Assembly (NCBI GenBank): GCA_021234155.1
Contig: JAJEKV010000028.1
Coordinates: 15,065,928-15,129,927, forward strand
Reading direction: 5' to 3'
DNA length: 64,000 nt
Source of the DNA: Isoetes taiwanensis
Taxonomy: Eukaryota; Streptophyta; Lycopodiopsida; Isoetales; Isoetaceae
Numbering within the stretch: the first letter of the stretch is position 1; each line of letters starts with the position of its first letter. Positions 24,747 through 34,200 of the stretch are shown here, piece after piece. The notes under the pieces were generated by a model that saw only the letters and a list, made by a program, of their open reading frames with translations, did no database searches and had not been told where the DNA came from. The translations under genes and the position numbers were made by a program.

Positions 24747-27185
24747 TCATCTTGGACCGAGAGGAACAAAGGAAATGACATCGCTCTTGTAGCTCTTGGC
24801 CTTTGCTTCTAACAATTGCTTTGGTTGTAGATCTAATAATTCCATGGACTCTTCCACAGTAGTTGAACGAAACCCTTCAAACTTCATTTGAGGAGTTTCA
24901 ACCTTCCCTTCAAGCATCTCAACAACGTGGGACATGGCAGGCCTCGACTGAGGATCTTGTTGAACACACAAGGCAGATACTTCCATAACCATCTTTACTT
25001 GCTCAAGTTTCACCCCTTCGCCAACTACACACTTATCCATGACGTGAGAAAAATCCTCGCTTTGGCTACATTCCCATAATGCTCGTGCTGAAATTTCATC
25101 AGGCCTAGATCCAATGATTAGTTCTAGTAAAACCACTCCAAAGCTATAAACATCAGTCTTCTCACTAATAGCTCCTTCTGTGAACCAATCTGGTGCTAAA
25201 TAGCCCCTTGTTCCTCGCACAGTCGTCATAACAAAACTTTGGTCCTTGTCAGTGAGTTTGGAAAGACCAAAATCACCCACTTTAGGGTAGAAATTTTCAT
25301 CTAGTAGAATGTTTTGTGGCTTCATATCCAAATGGATAATTCTTTCATTGCACTCTTCATGCAAATAAGCCAATCCTTTTGCTGCCCCTATTGCAATATC
25401 TAACCTAGTCTTCCAACTGAGTTGATTAGGAGGATTGAGCCATTTGTCAACAGATCCATTAGCCATGTATTCATAAACTAGGGCTCTTTTAGACCTGTTT
25501 GAACAGAATCCTATTAACTGAACAAGGTTTGTGTGATGAACCCTACTTAAGATTGACATCTCTGCATAAAACTCCTTACTACTCTGCCCACTTCCTTCCA
25601 GTTTCTTCACTGCAACAAATGAGCCATTTGCTAGAACTCCTTTGTAGACAGAACCAAAACCTCCCCTTCCAAGCATTACAGAAAATCCATTTGTCATTTC
25701 TGCTAAGTCTTTGTAAGTGAAGCGCTTGAGGGTTGTTTCTGACAGAAAAGCACTTAGAGTACCATCTGATTCTTCTGAGTAGTCGTCATCAGCACGAGAT
25801 CTTCGCCAACAAATGATACAAATTGTTGCTGCTGTTATAATTCCCAATCCAGCAAATCCTACACAAACTCCGATGATGATTGCAGCTTTGGTGCTTATTC
25901 CTGAAGATGAATCTGTACAAATCTTGAAGAATGCCACATAGCTGGTATTTTCAGATACAAGGCTCTCAACTAGGCTAACCTGAAAGCACTGTTTTGTGTG
26001 AGTCCGATAAAACCCAGCCTGACAGGTTGTATTTTGCAAACAAAGATTTTTACATTGCTCAACACTGGACACATTTTGATAAGAAGAGTGATTATTTGGT
26101 AAATAATCTATCCCCTGTAATGTAGCAGTGAATGAAGCGCTCTTACAATTATCTGTGTATCCTTTTGATTTCAGTTTGCAACCAGCATCAGGATCTGAAC
26201 TAACTGAAGCTTCAAAATAAGTATAACTGGGACAACTACACGTGTTATTTTTACACAGCCCATATGAACCACACCCCGTAAGCAAATCACATTTTTGAGA
26301 TAGCTGTTTGGAAATTACCCATTTGCTAGCACTGATCTGACCATCGTTTTTCAATGTCACAAAAGCAGAATTCGAAAATTCGTTTGAACTTTTTAACTGT
26401 AAAATACTCTCCACCACAAGGTCTGAAGTATTGGTACAATTGCTGGTACTAAACTTCAGAAACTCACTTACCTTACTCACATCAGATCTCAGCTGAAGAA
26501 CAAGATCGCTCTGATCACAACAAAAGGTCAGAAAAACTGAGGATTTCAAGGTATCATTCCATGTCCATTCTTGAGAAATCAAACTGGACTTATAAACGAG
26601 GGCTAATCTGCTCTGTTCCAAAACTAAGCTATAATTACCACTGGAAAGATGCATACCATATTTAAGCACTTGGCTACAAACCAAGGTATCAGTAGGGCTA
26701 TCAAAGGTCATCCATATTTTGTTGCCACTATTTCCTGTAGTATTGACAAGAACAATATTACCACGATCACTAACCTGCACAAATTTAACACCTCTGTTTG
26801 CAGTATTTGTTTGCCACACAGTTTCGCCTGAATCTTTAAGAATCATATTTCCATTTATGAATTCAAGGTCTGCACCATAGCTCACTGACCTGGTTTGATT
26901 TGCTTCCCAAATAACCTCTGCAGAATATGAGTCTCCTTCTGTGGGATCATAAGCAATAACTGAGAGAGTATAGTGTGTTCCATCCTTGGTCACAAAGAAG
27001 AGGCCATGCTGCACATCCTTGGTGTTATTGCCGACAATGCCAGTGGATCGGCCACTCAATCCGTTGTCTAGGTTTAACAAGGAACCAGTGTTGGAAACAT
27101 TCCTGAGATCGAATTGGGTGTATTGATGCGACAGAGCTGCAAAGGAAAGAAAAAGCAGCGAGTAGAATAACAGAGTTTCTGCCAT
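24747..27185 (-). CDS. G-type lectin S-receptor-like Ser/Thr kinase (SD2-5-like)
   Basis: Intronless 812-codon gene and the only clearly intact host gene in the window. Order of parts: signal peptide (residues 1-20), bulb-type lectin region (about 25-160), further lectin-like/S-domain region to about 295, EGF-like cysteine cluster (299-319, CDLLTGCGSYGLC), PAN/apple-type segment (about 347-422), one membrane helix (434-459), and kinase domain (about 500-760). Kinase motifs are GRGGFGSV (506-513), lysine 527 in [12 protein letters not shown] (618-625) and DFG (638-640). The catalytic loop is HLD, so this is a non-RD kinase, as in SD2-5 relatives. Several NxT/NxS sites lie outside the membrane. 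Such receptors sit in the plasma membrane and signal from extracellular ligands; this ligand is unknown. The ATG follows a CT-rich leader. The duplicate at 5,802-8,236 is dead. Confidence 0.92.
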   Translation of the reverse strand: MAETLLFYSLLFLSFAALSHQYTQFDLRNVSNTGSLLNLDNGLSGRSTGIVGNNTKDVQHGLFFVTKDGTHYTLSVIAYDPTEGDSYSAEVIWEANQTRSVSYGADLEFINGNMILKDSGETVWQTNTANRGVKFVQVSDRGNIVLVNTTGNSGNKIWMTFDSPTDTLVCSQVLKYGMHLSSGNYSLVLEQSRLALVYKSSLISQEWTWNDTLKSSVFLTFCCDQSDLVLQLRSDVSKVSEFLKFSTSNCTNTSDLVVESILQLKSSNEFSNSAFVTLKNDGQISASKWVISKQLSQKCDLLTGCGSYGLCKNNTCSCPSYTYFEASVSSDPDAGCKLKSKGYTDNCKSASFTATLQGIDYLPNNHSSYQNVSSVEQCKNLCLQNTTCQAGFYRTHTKQCFQVSLVESLVSENTSYVAFFKICTDSSSGISTKAAIIIGVCVGFAGLGIITAATICIICWRRSRADDDYSEESDGTLSAFLSETTLKRFTYKDLAEMTNGFSVMLGRGGFGSVYKGVLANGSFVAVKKLEGSGQSSKEFYAEMSILSRVHHTNLVQLIGFCSNRSKRALVYEYMANGSVDKWLNPPNQLSWKTRLDIAIGAAKGLAYLHEECNERIIHLDMKPQNILLDENFYPKVGDFGLSKLTDKDQSFVMTTVRGTRGYLAPDWFTEGAISEKTDVYSFGVVLLELIIGSRPDEISARALWECSQSEDFSHVMDKCVVGEGVKLEQVKMVMEVSALCVQQDPQSRPAMSHVVEMLEGKVETPQMKFEGFRSTTVEESMELLDLQPKQLLEAKAKSYKSDVISFVPLGPR

Positions 27186-27300
27186 AGGAGGAGCTCAGGG
27201 GAGGCCAGTACATAAAGAGAGGAAGGAAAAGAGACGTGGAGAGAGAAAATGCCGCCATAGTCAGACCTTAACTGGGTCACGTTAAAACAAACGAAGTGCA
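27186..27300 (-). promoter_or_regulatory. CT-rich leader with overlapping upstream ATG
   Basis: The minus-strand leader just upstream of the kinase ATG is a pyrimidine-rich tract typical of plant 5' untranslated regions. An ATG at 27,258 opens a 77-codon frame that runs past the kinase start in another frame (ends 27,025). If transcription starts upstream of it, this overlapping upstream frame would lower kinase translation. I saw no clear TATA box. Confidence 0.3.
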
Positions 27301-27435
27301 GTGGCGTCTAGTAGGCGCCAGTTCGAACTTACATATGTCGGAGAAAGAACTAGGTGGGTTCCTAATGTTGAAAAAAACATTATTATGAAACATTCCATAT
27401 TTGCCCAATTATTAACCTTTGCCTCATGTAATAAT

Positions 27436-27562
27436 GGAGAACGGAATGGGGGAAGCCATTCTTGCTGCCCCAATGACCTGCAGAATCAGGGAGCATTGTT
27501 GAGGCGCGACCTGATTTTGCAGGTCATGGGGCAGCAAGAATGGCTGACCCATTCTGTTCTCC
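27436..27562. repeat. 127-nt foldback hairpin
   Basis: Two arms of about 53 bases (27,436-27,490 and 27,510-27,562) pair with few mismatches around a loop of about 20 bases. The left arm contains 'gccattcttgctgcccca' and the right arm its complement. The position in copy A (about 8,480-8,610) no longer pairs. It could be a MITE or a miRNA-type precursor; I recognise no known miRNA in it. Confidence 0.7.
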
Positions 27563-29366
27563 AACGTCAAGCAAAGATAAACCGGATTCTACCAGTAAGG
27601 CCATTTGTCATTCTTGATCATAATGGCTCAAGATATTTCAAGAACGCTCACCTACTTTGTTTGACGTATTCATTTGAGAGTTTTATGAACACATATATTT
27701 TGGATATTTTTTAATGATAATTTAAAATGTATTTGCTTACTAGCTCATCAGTGAATAAAATTGTTGCAATGCAAGCTTATGTCAATGGGGATGTTATCAA
27801 TGGCTTGAAGGCAATGAGAGATTTGCAACTATGTCACCCTCTACTAATGCCTAGTGGTAGAAGTTGATGTTAGCAATTGATGAACCATGTATGCTTTTAC
27901 TTTCTTCAAATGAGGGTGAACTATTATTTGGGATCTTCGTTTGGTGGAAGGGAAGCTAAATTTGTCGTAGAATGACAAATAGATCTCTCATTATGCTAAT
28001 AGATTGTTCCTAGTTGCAACTGTCCTTTTTTTTTCCCCTTGGTTTGTTTGGTTTTTTCCTTTGGTTTTGGGTTTTGTTGTTTGGGGGGAGGGGACCTTCC
28101 TCTGGCATAATGCAATTTCCATTTGCCTTTGTCCTCCACGTAGAGACATTCAACACGTGTCAATCACGTGGCCTTTGGCAAAATGATAAGGATGCTTGCT
28201 CGTATTGGACAAGAAAATGTCAACCAAAATCACCATTCCTAGGGTGAGCTTTAAAAAGCCATCGCGGTAAATGTCGGACGTGGACATGTTATAGCCAGTC
28301 TTAAATAGCAAAAAATTCGCTAAGTCCACGAAAAACGCCGTGTAATTTTTTTTTGGCGTGGCTATAACATGTAATTTTTTTTTTTGGCGTGGCTATAAGA
28401 TGTCAAAGACACATGGCTATAAGATGTCAAAGACACAAACGTACCACGGATACGACCGTGTATAACATGACGGCGCAAAGTATAGGCCTACGTTTGGTTC
28501 AACTTTGTGGCCTAATTAAACAATTCCTAGTAGCTTCCCAAATGACGTTTTCTTGCGGCGTTTTTGTTTTTTTTTTCTAGTTGAAATTGTGTTGGCCGTT
28601 GGATAGATTTTTCCTGCTCAAGGGTTCCTCTTGGACGATCCGATTTGTCTGAGCCAGAATTGGGTATGTTCGAAAAGCTTGGGGGCTTGGATGCGTGTGG
28701 AAAAAAAGAGCTGTTGAGGTTTAGGCAGACCTAATTTATATTTTGAAAGGAAATTCTGGCACTTAAGTTTTTTCTGCTCAGTTATACAGTGTAAGTTTGA
28801 ATCATGGGCTTGAATCAGGATGGTTGAATCAGGAATTTGAATCAGGGTTTCAATCACATGCTTCAGCAATACACGTTTGGAGCTCTTTCTGTTCATATTC
28901 GTCCTCTTCAACAATATGTTTCTCATCTCATTTTTTGCCTCAATCTGCAATTCTTCAGTGTGAATACGCTCTTTCCCGTTACAGACGCAGGAATTTTTAG
29001 ACGCAGGAGATTTGTTAAACAATGTAATTGCATTGGGTCTAAGTGGATGCGGGCTCACAAACGGAGGGGCTCAGCAGATTAATAAGCTACATCAATGTGC
29101 ATCATATTCCTCTATCTCTGCTTGATCTCAGCCGAAATGAAATAGATGATAGAGGAAGTAGCAGGATCTTTTTCATTTGCAGTGAAATATTCTGCCTTCA
29201 AGTTTATAGTGATCCAACGGTTCAGATCAATCTTGATCAGTGTGTTACTGGAGCTATAACACACTGCTACTCCATAACACCCTAGGATGTTATGAAATGG
29301 ACGGATCCAGGTCAATTTTGATAATGATCGGATGGCCCAAAACTCTCGGGGCAGTGTGTTAAGGGC
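27563..29366. other. Intergenic, copy B
   Basis: AT-rich, matching 8,610-10,260. Short expansions lie at 28,330-28,440: 'ggcgtggctataa' with a T-run occurs twice, and 'ggctataagatgtcaaagac' occurs twice. Open frames of up to 146 codons on either strand are not preserved in copy A and have no recognisable domain. No gene is called. Confidence 0.45.
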
Positions 29367-29486
29367 GATAACGCCCTGGCCCTCGGGTGTTACTTCAAAA
29401 AAAATTTTCGGGCCATCAAAATGGCGGCCATTTTGATGGCCCTCAAATTTTTTTTTTCAGTAACACCCTCGGCCCAGGGCGTTATC
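29367..29486. repeat. 120-nt near-perfect palindrome (foldback MITE)
   Basis: Arms start 'gataacgccctggccc' and end with the complement 'gggccagggcgttatc' (one small imbalance). They pair through a central 'ccatcaaaatgg cgg ccattttgatgg' segment near 29,413-29,440. Length and symmetry fit a foldback MITE. The copy A counterpart (about 10,275-10,360) keeps the outer ends but has lost internal pairing. Confidence 0.75.
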
Positions 29487-29595
29487 TACTCCATGTTGGA
29501 GCAATTTTCAAGAGTTCTTTCTGCAAGAAGGTATATTAAGTTTTGCCTGTTTTAAGCTGGATGATAGATATAGAGTTACTCGCCAGCTCTTTATG

Positions 29596-30330
29596 AGCCA
29601 TTCTAAGCTTTCTAGCAAGTTTAATGAAACTAGTTTGGAGTTTCAAAAGAAAGTGCTGGAGAGGTCTGGATTAGGCGAGGAAACTTATTTTCCTCCGGCG
29701 GTTTTAGCTCTTCCTCCTAATCCAAGAATGAAGGAAGCCAAAGCAGAAGCAGAAATGGTTATGTTTGGAGCTCTGGATGGACTCTTTGACAAAACAGGTG
29801 TGAAGCCTAAAGATATAGGTATTCTTGTGGTGAACTGCAGTTTGTTAATCCAACTCCGTCCCTTTCTGCCATGATAATCAACCACTATAAAATGAGGGGA
29901 AATATCAGGAGCTTTAATCTTGGAGGAATGGGATGCTCTGCAGGGCTCATTGCGCTAGATTTAGCAAAGGATGTGCTCTAAGCGCATGGAAATTCATATG
30001 CAATAGTTGTAAGCATAGAGAATATTACTCTAAATTGGTATGCAGGGAATGACAGATCAATGCTTTTGTCGAATTGCCTATTCAGAATGGGAGGAGCAGC
30101 TGTGCTTTTGTTTAACAAATCCAGAGACAGGCGCAGATCTAAATACCAACTATTGCATGTGGTGAGAACCCATAAAGGGGCCGATGACAGAAGCTTTGGT
30201 TGCGTTTTGGAAATAGCAGGCGATGCTCTAAAAACAAACATCACACCTATGGGTCCAATTGTTCTTCCTCTATCAGAGCAAATCCATTTGCCTTGCTTTC
30301 ATTTTGGTTCTCTGTTTTCTATTTTGCCTG
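29596..30330 (+). pseudogene. 3-ketoacyl-CoA synthase (elongase) relic, copy B
   Basis: Translates in pieces to a KCS/FAE1-type condensing enzyme, which makes very-long-chain fatty acids for waxes and other lipids at the endoplasmic reticulum. Visible: [44 protein letters not shown] with the active-site cysteine (about 29,927-29,956), [33 protein letters not shown] and AGDALKTNI. Damage: a frameshift just after VVNCS (about 29,843), an in-frame TAA at about 29,979, a deletion between the CVLE and AGDALKTN parts, and loss of the C-terminal half with the catalytic His and Asn. The N-terminal membrane part is also absent. It is non-functional as read. Confidence 0.88.
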
Positions 30331-30528
30331 CTTTCGTTTGGTTCACGGAATTTCTGATTAAATCCACTGCTTCATAGATTGCCCTATTATTTCCCTTGTC
30401 CTTATAACCATTTTGATACCGTGCTGAATAACGCCAAGGAACCAATCAATAGCAGGATCTTTTTCATTTGCAGTGAAACATTCTGCCATGTTGGAGCATT
30501 TTTCAAGAGTTCTTTCTGCAAGAAGAGG

Positions 30529-31060
30529 AGGTTAACCTCCCCCTCAAGTGGGTTACAAAAAATAACCCTCGAGGCCGTTCACAACGAAAAAGGTGCTCAC
30601 ATCCCCAGAAAATCCTCCATTGAGGAACCGGGGTACTCGAGAGCAATGGGTTATTTTTTTTGCAATGGGGAATTCTTGAACAAAAGGGGGGGGCGGCATA
30701 TTCTAATGGAGGAATTAGTAGAAATAGGGGAGTGCAAATGCACATCGGGTTATTTTAAAAAAGGGGGATAAGGTCAAAAGGGTATTTGCAAATGGATTGG
30801 GGTATTTTGAAGAAAAGGGGACTGTTTCAAAAAGGGAATTTGCGAATGGATTGGAGTATTTTCAAGAAAGGGGGATTGGTTCAAAAGGGAATTTGCGAAT
30901 AGATTGGGAAATTTTTAAATAAAAGAGGATTGAGTTAAAGGAAAATTACGAAAAAAAAGACAGAGGATTGCAATAAATACTAGAGTATTTTCAAACAAAG
31001 GGATAATGTCAAGAAAAAGGGTATTTTCAATGAAAAGTAAATTTATGGTTGTATATTAGC
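30529..31060 (+). mobile_element. Left arm of foldback-type DNA element
   Basis: At 30,532 stands the palindrome GGAGGTTAACCTCC, followed by CCCTCAAGTGGGTTAC and AAATAACCCTCGAGGCC. About 450 bases of AT-rich sequence follow, with repeated 'ggattgg', 'gggtattt' and 'aaaaggg' units. The same arm lies inverted at 42,645-42,700, and both arms lie back to back in the MITE at 44,114-44,236. I read this as the left end of a transposon whose interior later took up the LINE and the Copia. No transposase was seen. Confidence 0.5.
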
Positions 31061-31463
31061 TAAATATTCGCTCAAGTCAGTTTGCATTTTCGTATGGACA
31101 GAGGCTATTTTGCCTAATTACAGACCCAGATTATCTCTGATAATGGCCTCCTCTCTTGGCCTCTATAAAATTGCGATGATTCTGAAGAAATCGTTGCCTG
31201 CTTCCGCTCCAGTAAGCTAAATAGCCTCTGCCCCGAAGCATTACATTAGAGAATGTGCCAGGGCAGGCAATTTCGCCTGGCTCGGACCTTGGCTCGCTCT
31301 AACGGGCTCGCCAAATGTAATATGTGTTAGATTTGAGATAGAACTATTTAGACTAGGCAAAAATTATGAAACAACAGCATAAGTGTGTGCATAAAAGTTG
31401 TGTTGACATTATATGACGTTTGAATTTTACTAAGAAATTCAAAGGAAAATCCATGGCGTTCAG

Positions 31464-31562
31464 ATATGGCGGTCGGTAGGGCGGCTATCATTTCTCATGT
31501 CATTTCTGCTCATTTCTGCTCGTTTCTGCTCGTGGATATGGCGGTCGGTAGGGTGGCTATCA
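31464..31562 (+). repeat. Short direct repeats
   Basis: The phrase 'gatatggcggtcggtagg' occurs at about 31,464 and 31,534. Between them 'catttctgct' or 'cgtttctgct' is repeated three times. Copy A has only a degraded version. Confidence 0.6.
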
Positions 31563-31679
31563 TGGCCTTCGCCATATAGCCAGAAGCTGTTGGATCTGTA
31601 TTCAAGGTATCGCTTGCATTCTTCCTCTATTTTTCTTGAACAACCCCTCTTGTTTAATCATGCAATGCAGGAGTCGGCT

Positions 31680-32428
31680 ATGGCGGCCGCAAAGGCGCTC
31701 AAGATGTGCAGCTATGGTTTCCTATCTTGCTTCAGCTTGGGAATGGAGCATCTGGCATTTACCTTTGATATAAGCATTTACATCTGTGCCTCCAATCTGT
31801 GCGTCTCCAATCTGTGCGTCTCCAATCTCTGCCTTCTCCTATCTCCGCATTTACCTTTGATATAAGCATTAAGAAGAAGCAATTGTACATGAGAGTGGAG
31901 AATATTTCGTATATCATACAAAGCTCTGTTTTTTACAAAGATAGAAAAGAGCTTCTAAAAGGTCAGCCTTATGCTATTTACATCGATGTGTTGCTTGCTT
32001 TTGTTTCTGATGTCCAGTTCTTTGGCAGAAACTTCCCATCTTTTGCTTTGGCAAGGTACAGATCACTATTTTATTTCTTTGCGCACTCGTATTTCTATCA
32101 GGTCGATTTTTCCTGTTTGTGGAGCACACATTTCTTTTGGATTTTAAAAAAGGTAGATGGTGCTATTTTCTGGTGTGTTTGCTAGAAGATAATGTCATTT
32201 TAAATGCCAACAGCTTTGCATGGAGTGATAACTTCTGCATGGGGTGATTCCTGGAATCTTGCAAAATGGCCTAATGTTTCTCGGCAAGCAATTTCGTCTT
32301 CAAATCCAAATCAAGGTTTTTTCTTCTCCATTCCTTGCTGGTACAATAGAAGAATGCCTCCTGTTCAGCTGCCTCCAGCAATGGATCATCTACCAAAAGT
32401 GAAGGTGCATAAGCAATTTTGTGAATAA
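31680..32428 (+). other. Possible exons of an unrecognised gene
   Basis: An ATG at 31,679 (MAAAKALKMCSYGF) lies at the end of copy B. Beyond the duplication an open frame (about 31,862-32,060) reads GQPYAIYIDVLLAFVSDVQF and ends at a possible GT donor ('gcaag|gtacag', about 32,056). A second open stretch, 32,204-32,428, ends exactly where the LINE tail begins and is rich in Pro/Trp/Asn. I recognise no domain. They could be remnants of a host gene cut by the LINE, or chance frames inside the foldback element. Confidence 0.25.
31786..31845 (+). repeat. 15-bp minisatellite
   Basis: About three to four units of 'ctccaatctgtgcgt' and close variants. The matching site of copy A (about 12,610-12,655) is degraded. 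The 15-bp unit keeps frame, so it inflates the chance open frame across it. Confidence 0.65.
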
Positions 32429-32498
32429 TAATAATAATAATAATAATTTATTCAAGCCATTTCGGACCCTCAGGCCCATATGGCAAACAAATGTACAA

Positions 32499-32681
32499 TC
32501 AATCAAAGTCCATACTGCTTTCTAATGTTTCAACATGATTAAACAACTCAATAATATCCGCACGCTCCTTCCAAACCTCTCTTAGGTATGAACTAAGAGT
32601 ATGTGGAGGAGAGTGTATCAATTCAGATAAAGTAGTGCCAAAAATTCCATATTTCAATCTAATATGATCATATGCAGGACA
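32499..32681 (-). pseudogene. LINE ORF2, C-terminal 60 codons (separated)
   Basis: Continues the ORF2 frame that stops at the Copia boundary (38,128). The minus strand reads CPAYDHIRLKYGIFGTTL and ends at TGA (32,499-32,501). The first cysteine here is the last ligand of the CX2C...HX4C knuckle whose other ligands (CPSC and H) are on the far side of the Copia. Removing the Copia and one target-site copy leaves the frame uninterrupted, which shows the LINE was there first and probably intact at the time. Confidence 0.88.
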
Positions 32682-32687
32682 TTCTAG

Positions 32688-33311
32688 TGAAGGGTTTCAG
32701 CATATAAGTCATGTAAATGGGAGAGCTTTGACATGTGATATTACATTCTAATCTATGAGAAGCAGTGGCAGTGGATTAGAATGTGCATACTGACCTATGA
32801 GAAGCAGTGGCAGTAGGTCAAAGTCAAAGGTGGCGGGTCAAAGTCAAAGGTGGCGGGCAGGTACTACCCGGGTGTTGCTAGGCTCGCTAGAAATCGTCAC
32901 CTACCCCCTGCCCGCCACTTAGGGTTTTGAGTTGACCAGTCAAAGTCAAAGTCAACTAGGGCCGAAATTTAAGGTCAGCAAGTCTATCTACTCCGGATTT
33001 TTAGGCAAGTTGTAGAACTTTCTATATAAAGGGGATGCACAAATTGTCAAGTGGATGTACCCAGATTGGAAAGTAAATATATATATAAATGCTGGAGTGA
33101 TGCACAAATGGGCGTACTTGCAGGGGTGTTACAAGAGAGGAGGAGATTATGGGCGCTATGTTATTGATTTGTATGATGATTATTGACTTGTACATGATCA
33201 AGTGAAAATTAGTGACCACTTTTTGGCTTTTCACTAAGATCATAAAGTTGTAAATCTTGCTAGACATCAATCTTATCAGTTCCTTGAGTATATTATCTTC
33301 AAATCTTATCA
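32688..33311 (+). repeat. Copia 5' LTR
   Basis: 624 bp, starting TGAAGGGTTTCA and ending CTTATCA. It contains a duplicated 'ggtcaaagtcaaaggtggc' (about 32,815-32,855) and a third 'agtcaaagtcaaagtcaact' tract (about 32,937-32,957). On the opposite strand these are several TTGAC cores, the W-box recognised by WRKY factors. Most differences from the 3' LTR cluster in the 'gagaagcagtggcagtgg' stretch (about 32,757-32,815). Confidence 0.92.
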
Positions 33312-33312
33312 T

Positions 33313-33324
33313 TGGTATCAGAGC
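33313..33324 (+). other. Primer binding site
   Basis: TGGTATCAGAGC directly after the 5' LTR is complementary to the 3' end of initiator methionine tRNA, the usual primer of plant Copia elements. Confidence 0.9.
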
Positions 33325-33330
33325 CACAAC

Positions 33331-34200
33331 ATGTCTAGTAGATTTGCTGCAAGTTTGCTGAACACAATAGATGTGTATAAAGGTGGACCAGGGTTCCAGG
33401 TATGGAAGGATGCCATCAAATATGTGTTAGAGGTTGAAGACCTCTGGAGTCTGGTAGATCCAGATGGGATTGTGAGTGCTCAAACAGGATTTTGAGCAGG
33501 TCGAAGTCTGCAGAGTCCGCGGTGACCGATACAGAGAAGTCTAAAGCAGCTGATGCTGCAGGTGGAGTTAGTGGCTCAACAGGAGGGAAGTCTCTGCAAG
33601 CTAAGGCCAAAGAAGCGCAAGGGATCATCTCATGCAAGGTAAGTCCCTCTATACGTCTTAAGCTTAGATCTCTTGGACCTAGAGACATGTGGAAGTTTCT
33701 CAATGAAACATTATGAGGAAAAAAAACTCCTCTCGATAGACCTACTTGAAAATGAATTAAGAGGTTTAAAATTAAGTGAGGATGAAGATGTGGGAGAGTT
33801 TTTAAACAAGTTTGATAACTTAATAGTAGATTTGCATGGGGTCGAGTTGAAATCTCGTGAGAAGTCAGTCCTACAGATATCAAGAGCCATAGGTGACAAT
33901 GAGACTCGGCCTTATTCATAAGGAATTCATGCAAGTCTAGGGAAGAAGTCAAACTACCTTAAGAACTGAATGGGAACAAAAGAAGATCTTAAGGCAAAAT
34001 CAAGATACTCCTGAAGTTTTGATTGTAAAGAGAAAGGAAAAGATTGTGTGCTATAACTGTCATGAGTCAGGACACTATAAGAATGAGTGCCCTAAGCTTA
34101 AGAAAGAGTTTAATTGCTATACATGTGGAGGAAGAGGTCACGCTGCATCAAAATGCCCAACACCAAAGAGTTTTGGAAAAGCTAGAGGAAGAGGAGAATC
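33331..34200 (+). pseudogene. Copia gag (frameshifted)
   Basis: Starts at ATG 33,331 (MSSRFAASLLNTIDVYKGG) just after the primer site. The frame breaks near 33,480, is open again in other frames, and resumes as YEEKKLLSIDLLENELRGLK with a coiled, charged gag segment (33,708-33,920). It ends with two zinc knuckles, CYNCHESGHYKNEC (about 34,049-34,090) and CYTCGGRGHAASKC (about 34,115-34,156), followed by an RG-rich stretch. This is the capsid/nucleocapsid protein that packages element RNA. At least two frameshifts and one stop disable it as read. Confidence 0.88.

Larger units (their letters stand above)
18826..31862 (+). repeat. Segmental duplication, copy B (better preserved)
   Basis: Direct partner of 1-12,682. 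Distances between landmarks are similar in the two copies, apart from local expansions in B: a 60-bp tandem duplication near 20,290, short duplications near 28,330-28,440, and 15-mers near 31,790. B keeps an open kinase gene, an intact Helitron 3' hairpin and two nearly perfect foldback hairpins, all broken in A. The offset between copies grows from about 18.8 to 19.2 kb. Confidence 0.85.

Noticed and set aside
27436-27562. Known conserved miRNA
   Set aside because: Neither arm matches a conserved plant miRNA that I recognise, so it is listed only as a foldback hairpin.
28618-29058. 146-codon minus-strand frame in copy B
   Set aside because: The copy A counterpart has no matching frame, and no motif is recognisable. 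It could be a decayed exon but support is lacking.
33313-33324. tRNA gene fragment
   Set aside because: Only the 12-base primer-site complement is present, at the position expected for an LTR element. No tRNA gene was seen anywhere in the window.
33416-33952. 178-codon minus-strand frame in the Copia gag
   Set aside because: Antisense shadow of gag, which is supported on the + strand by zinc knuckles and position.
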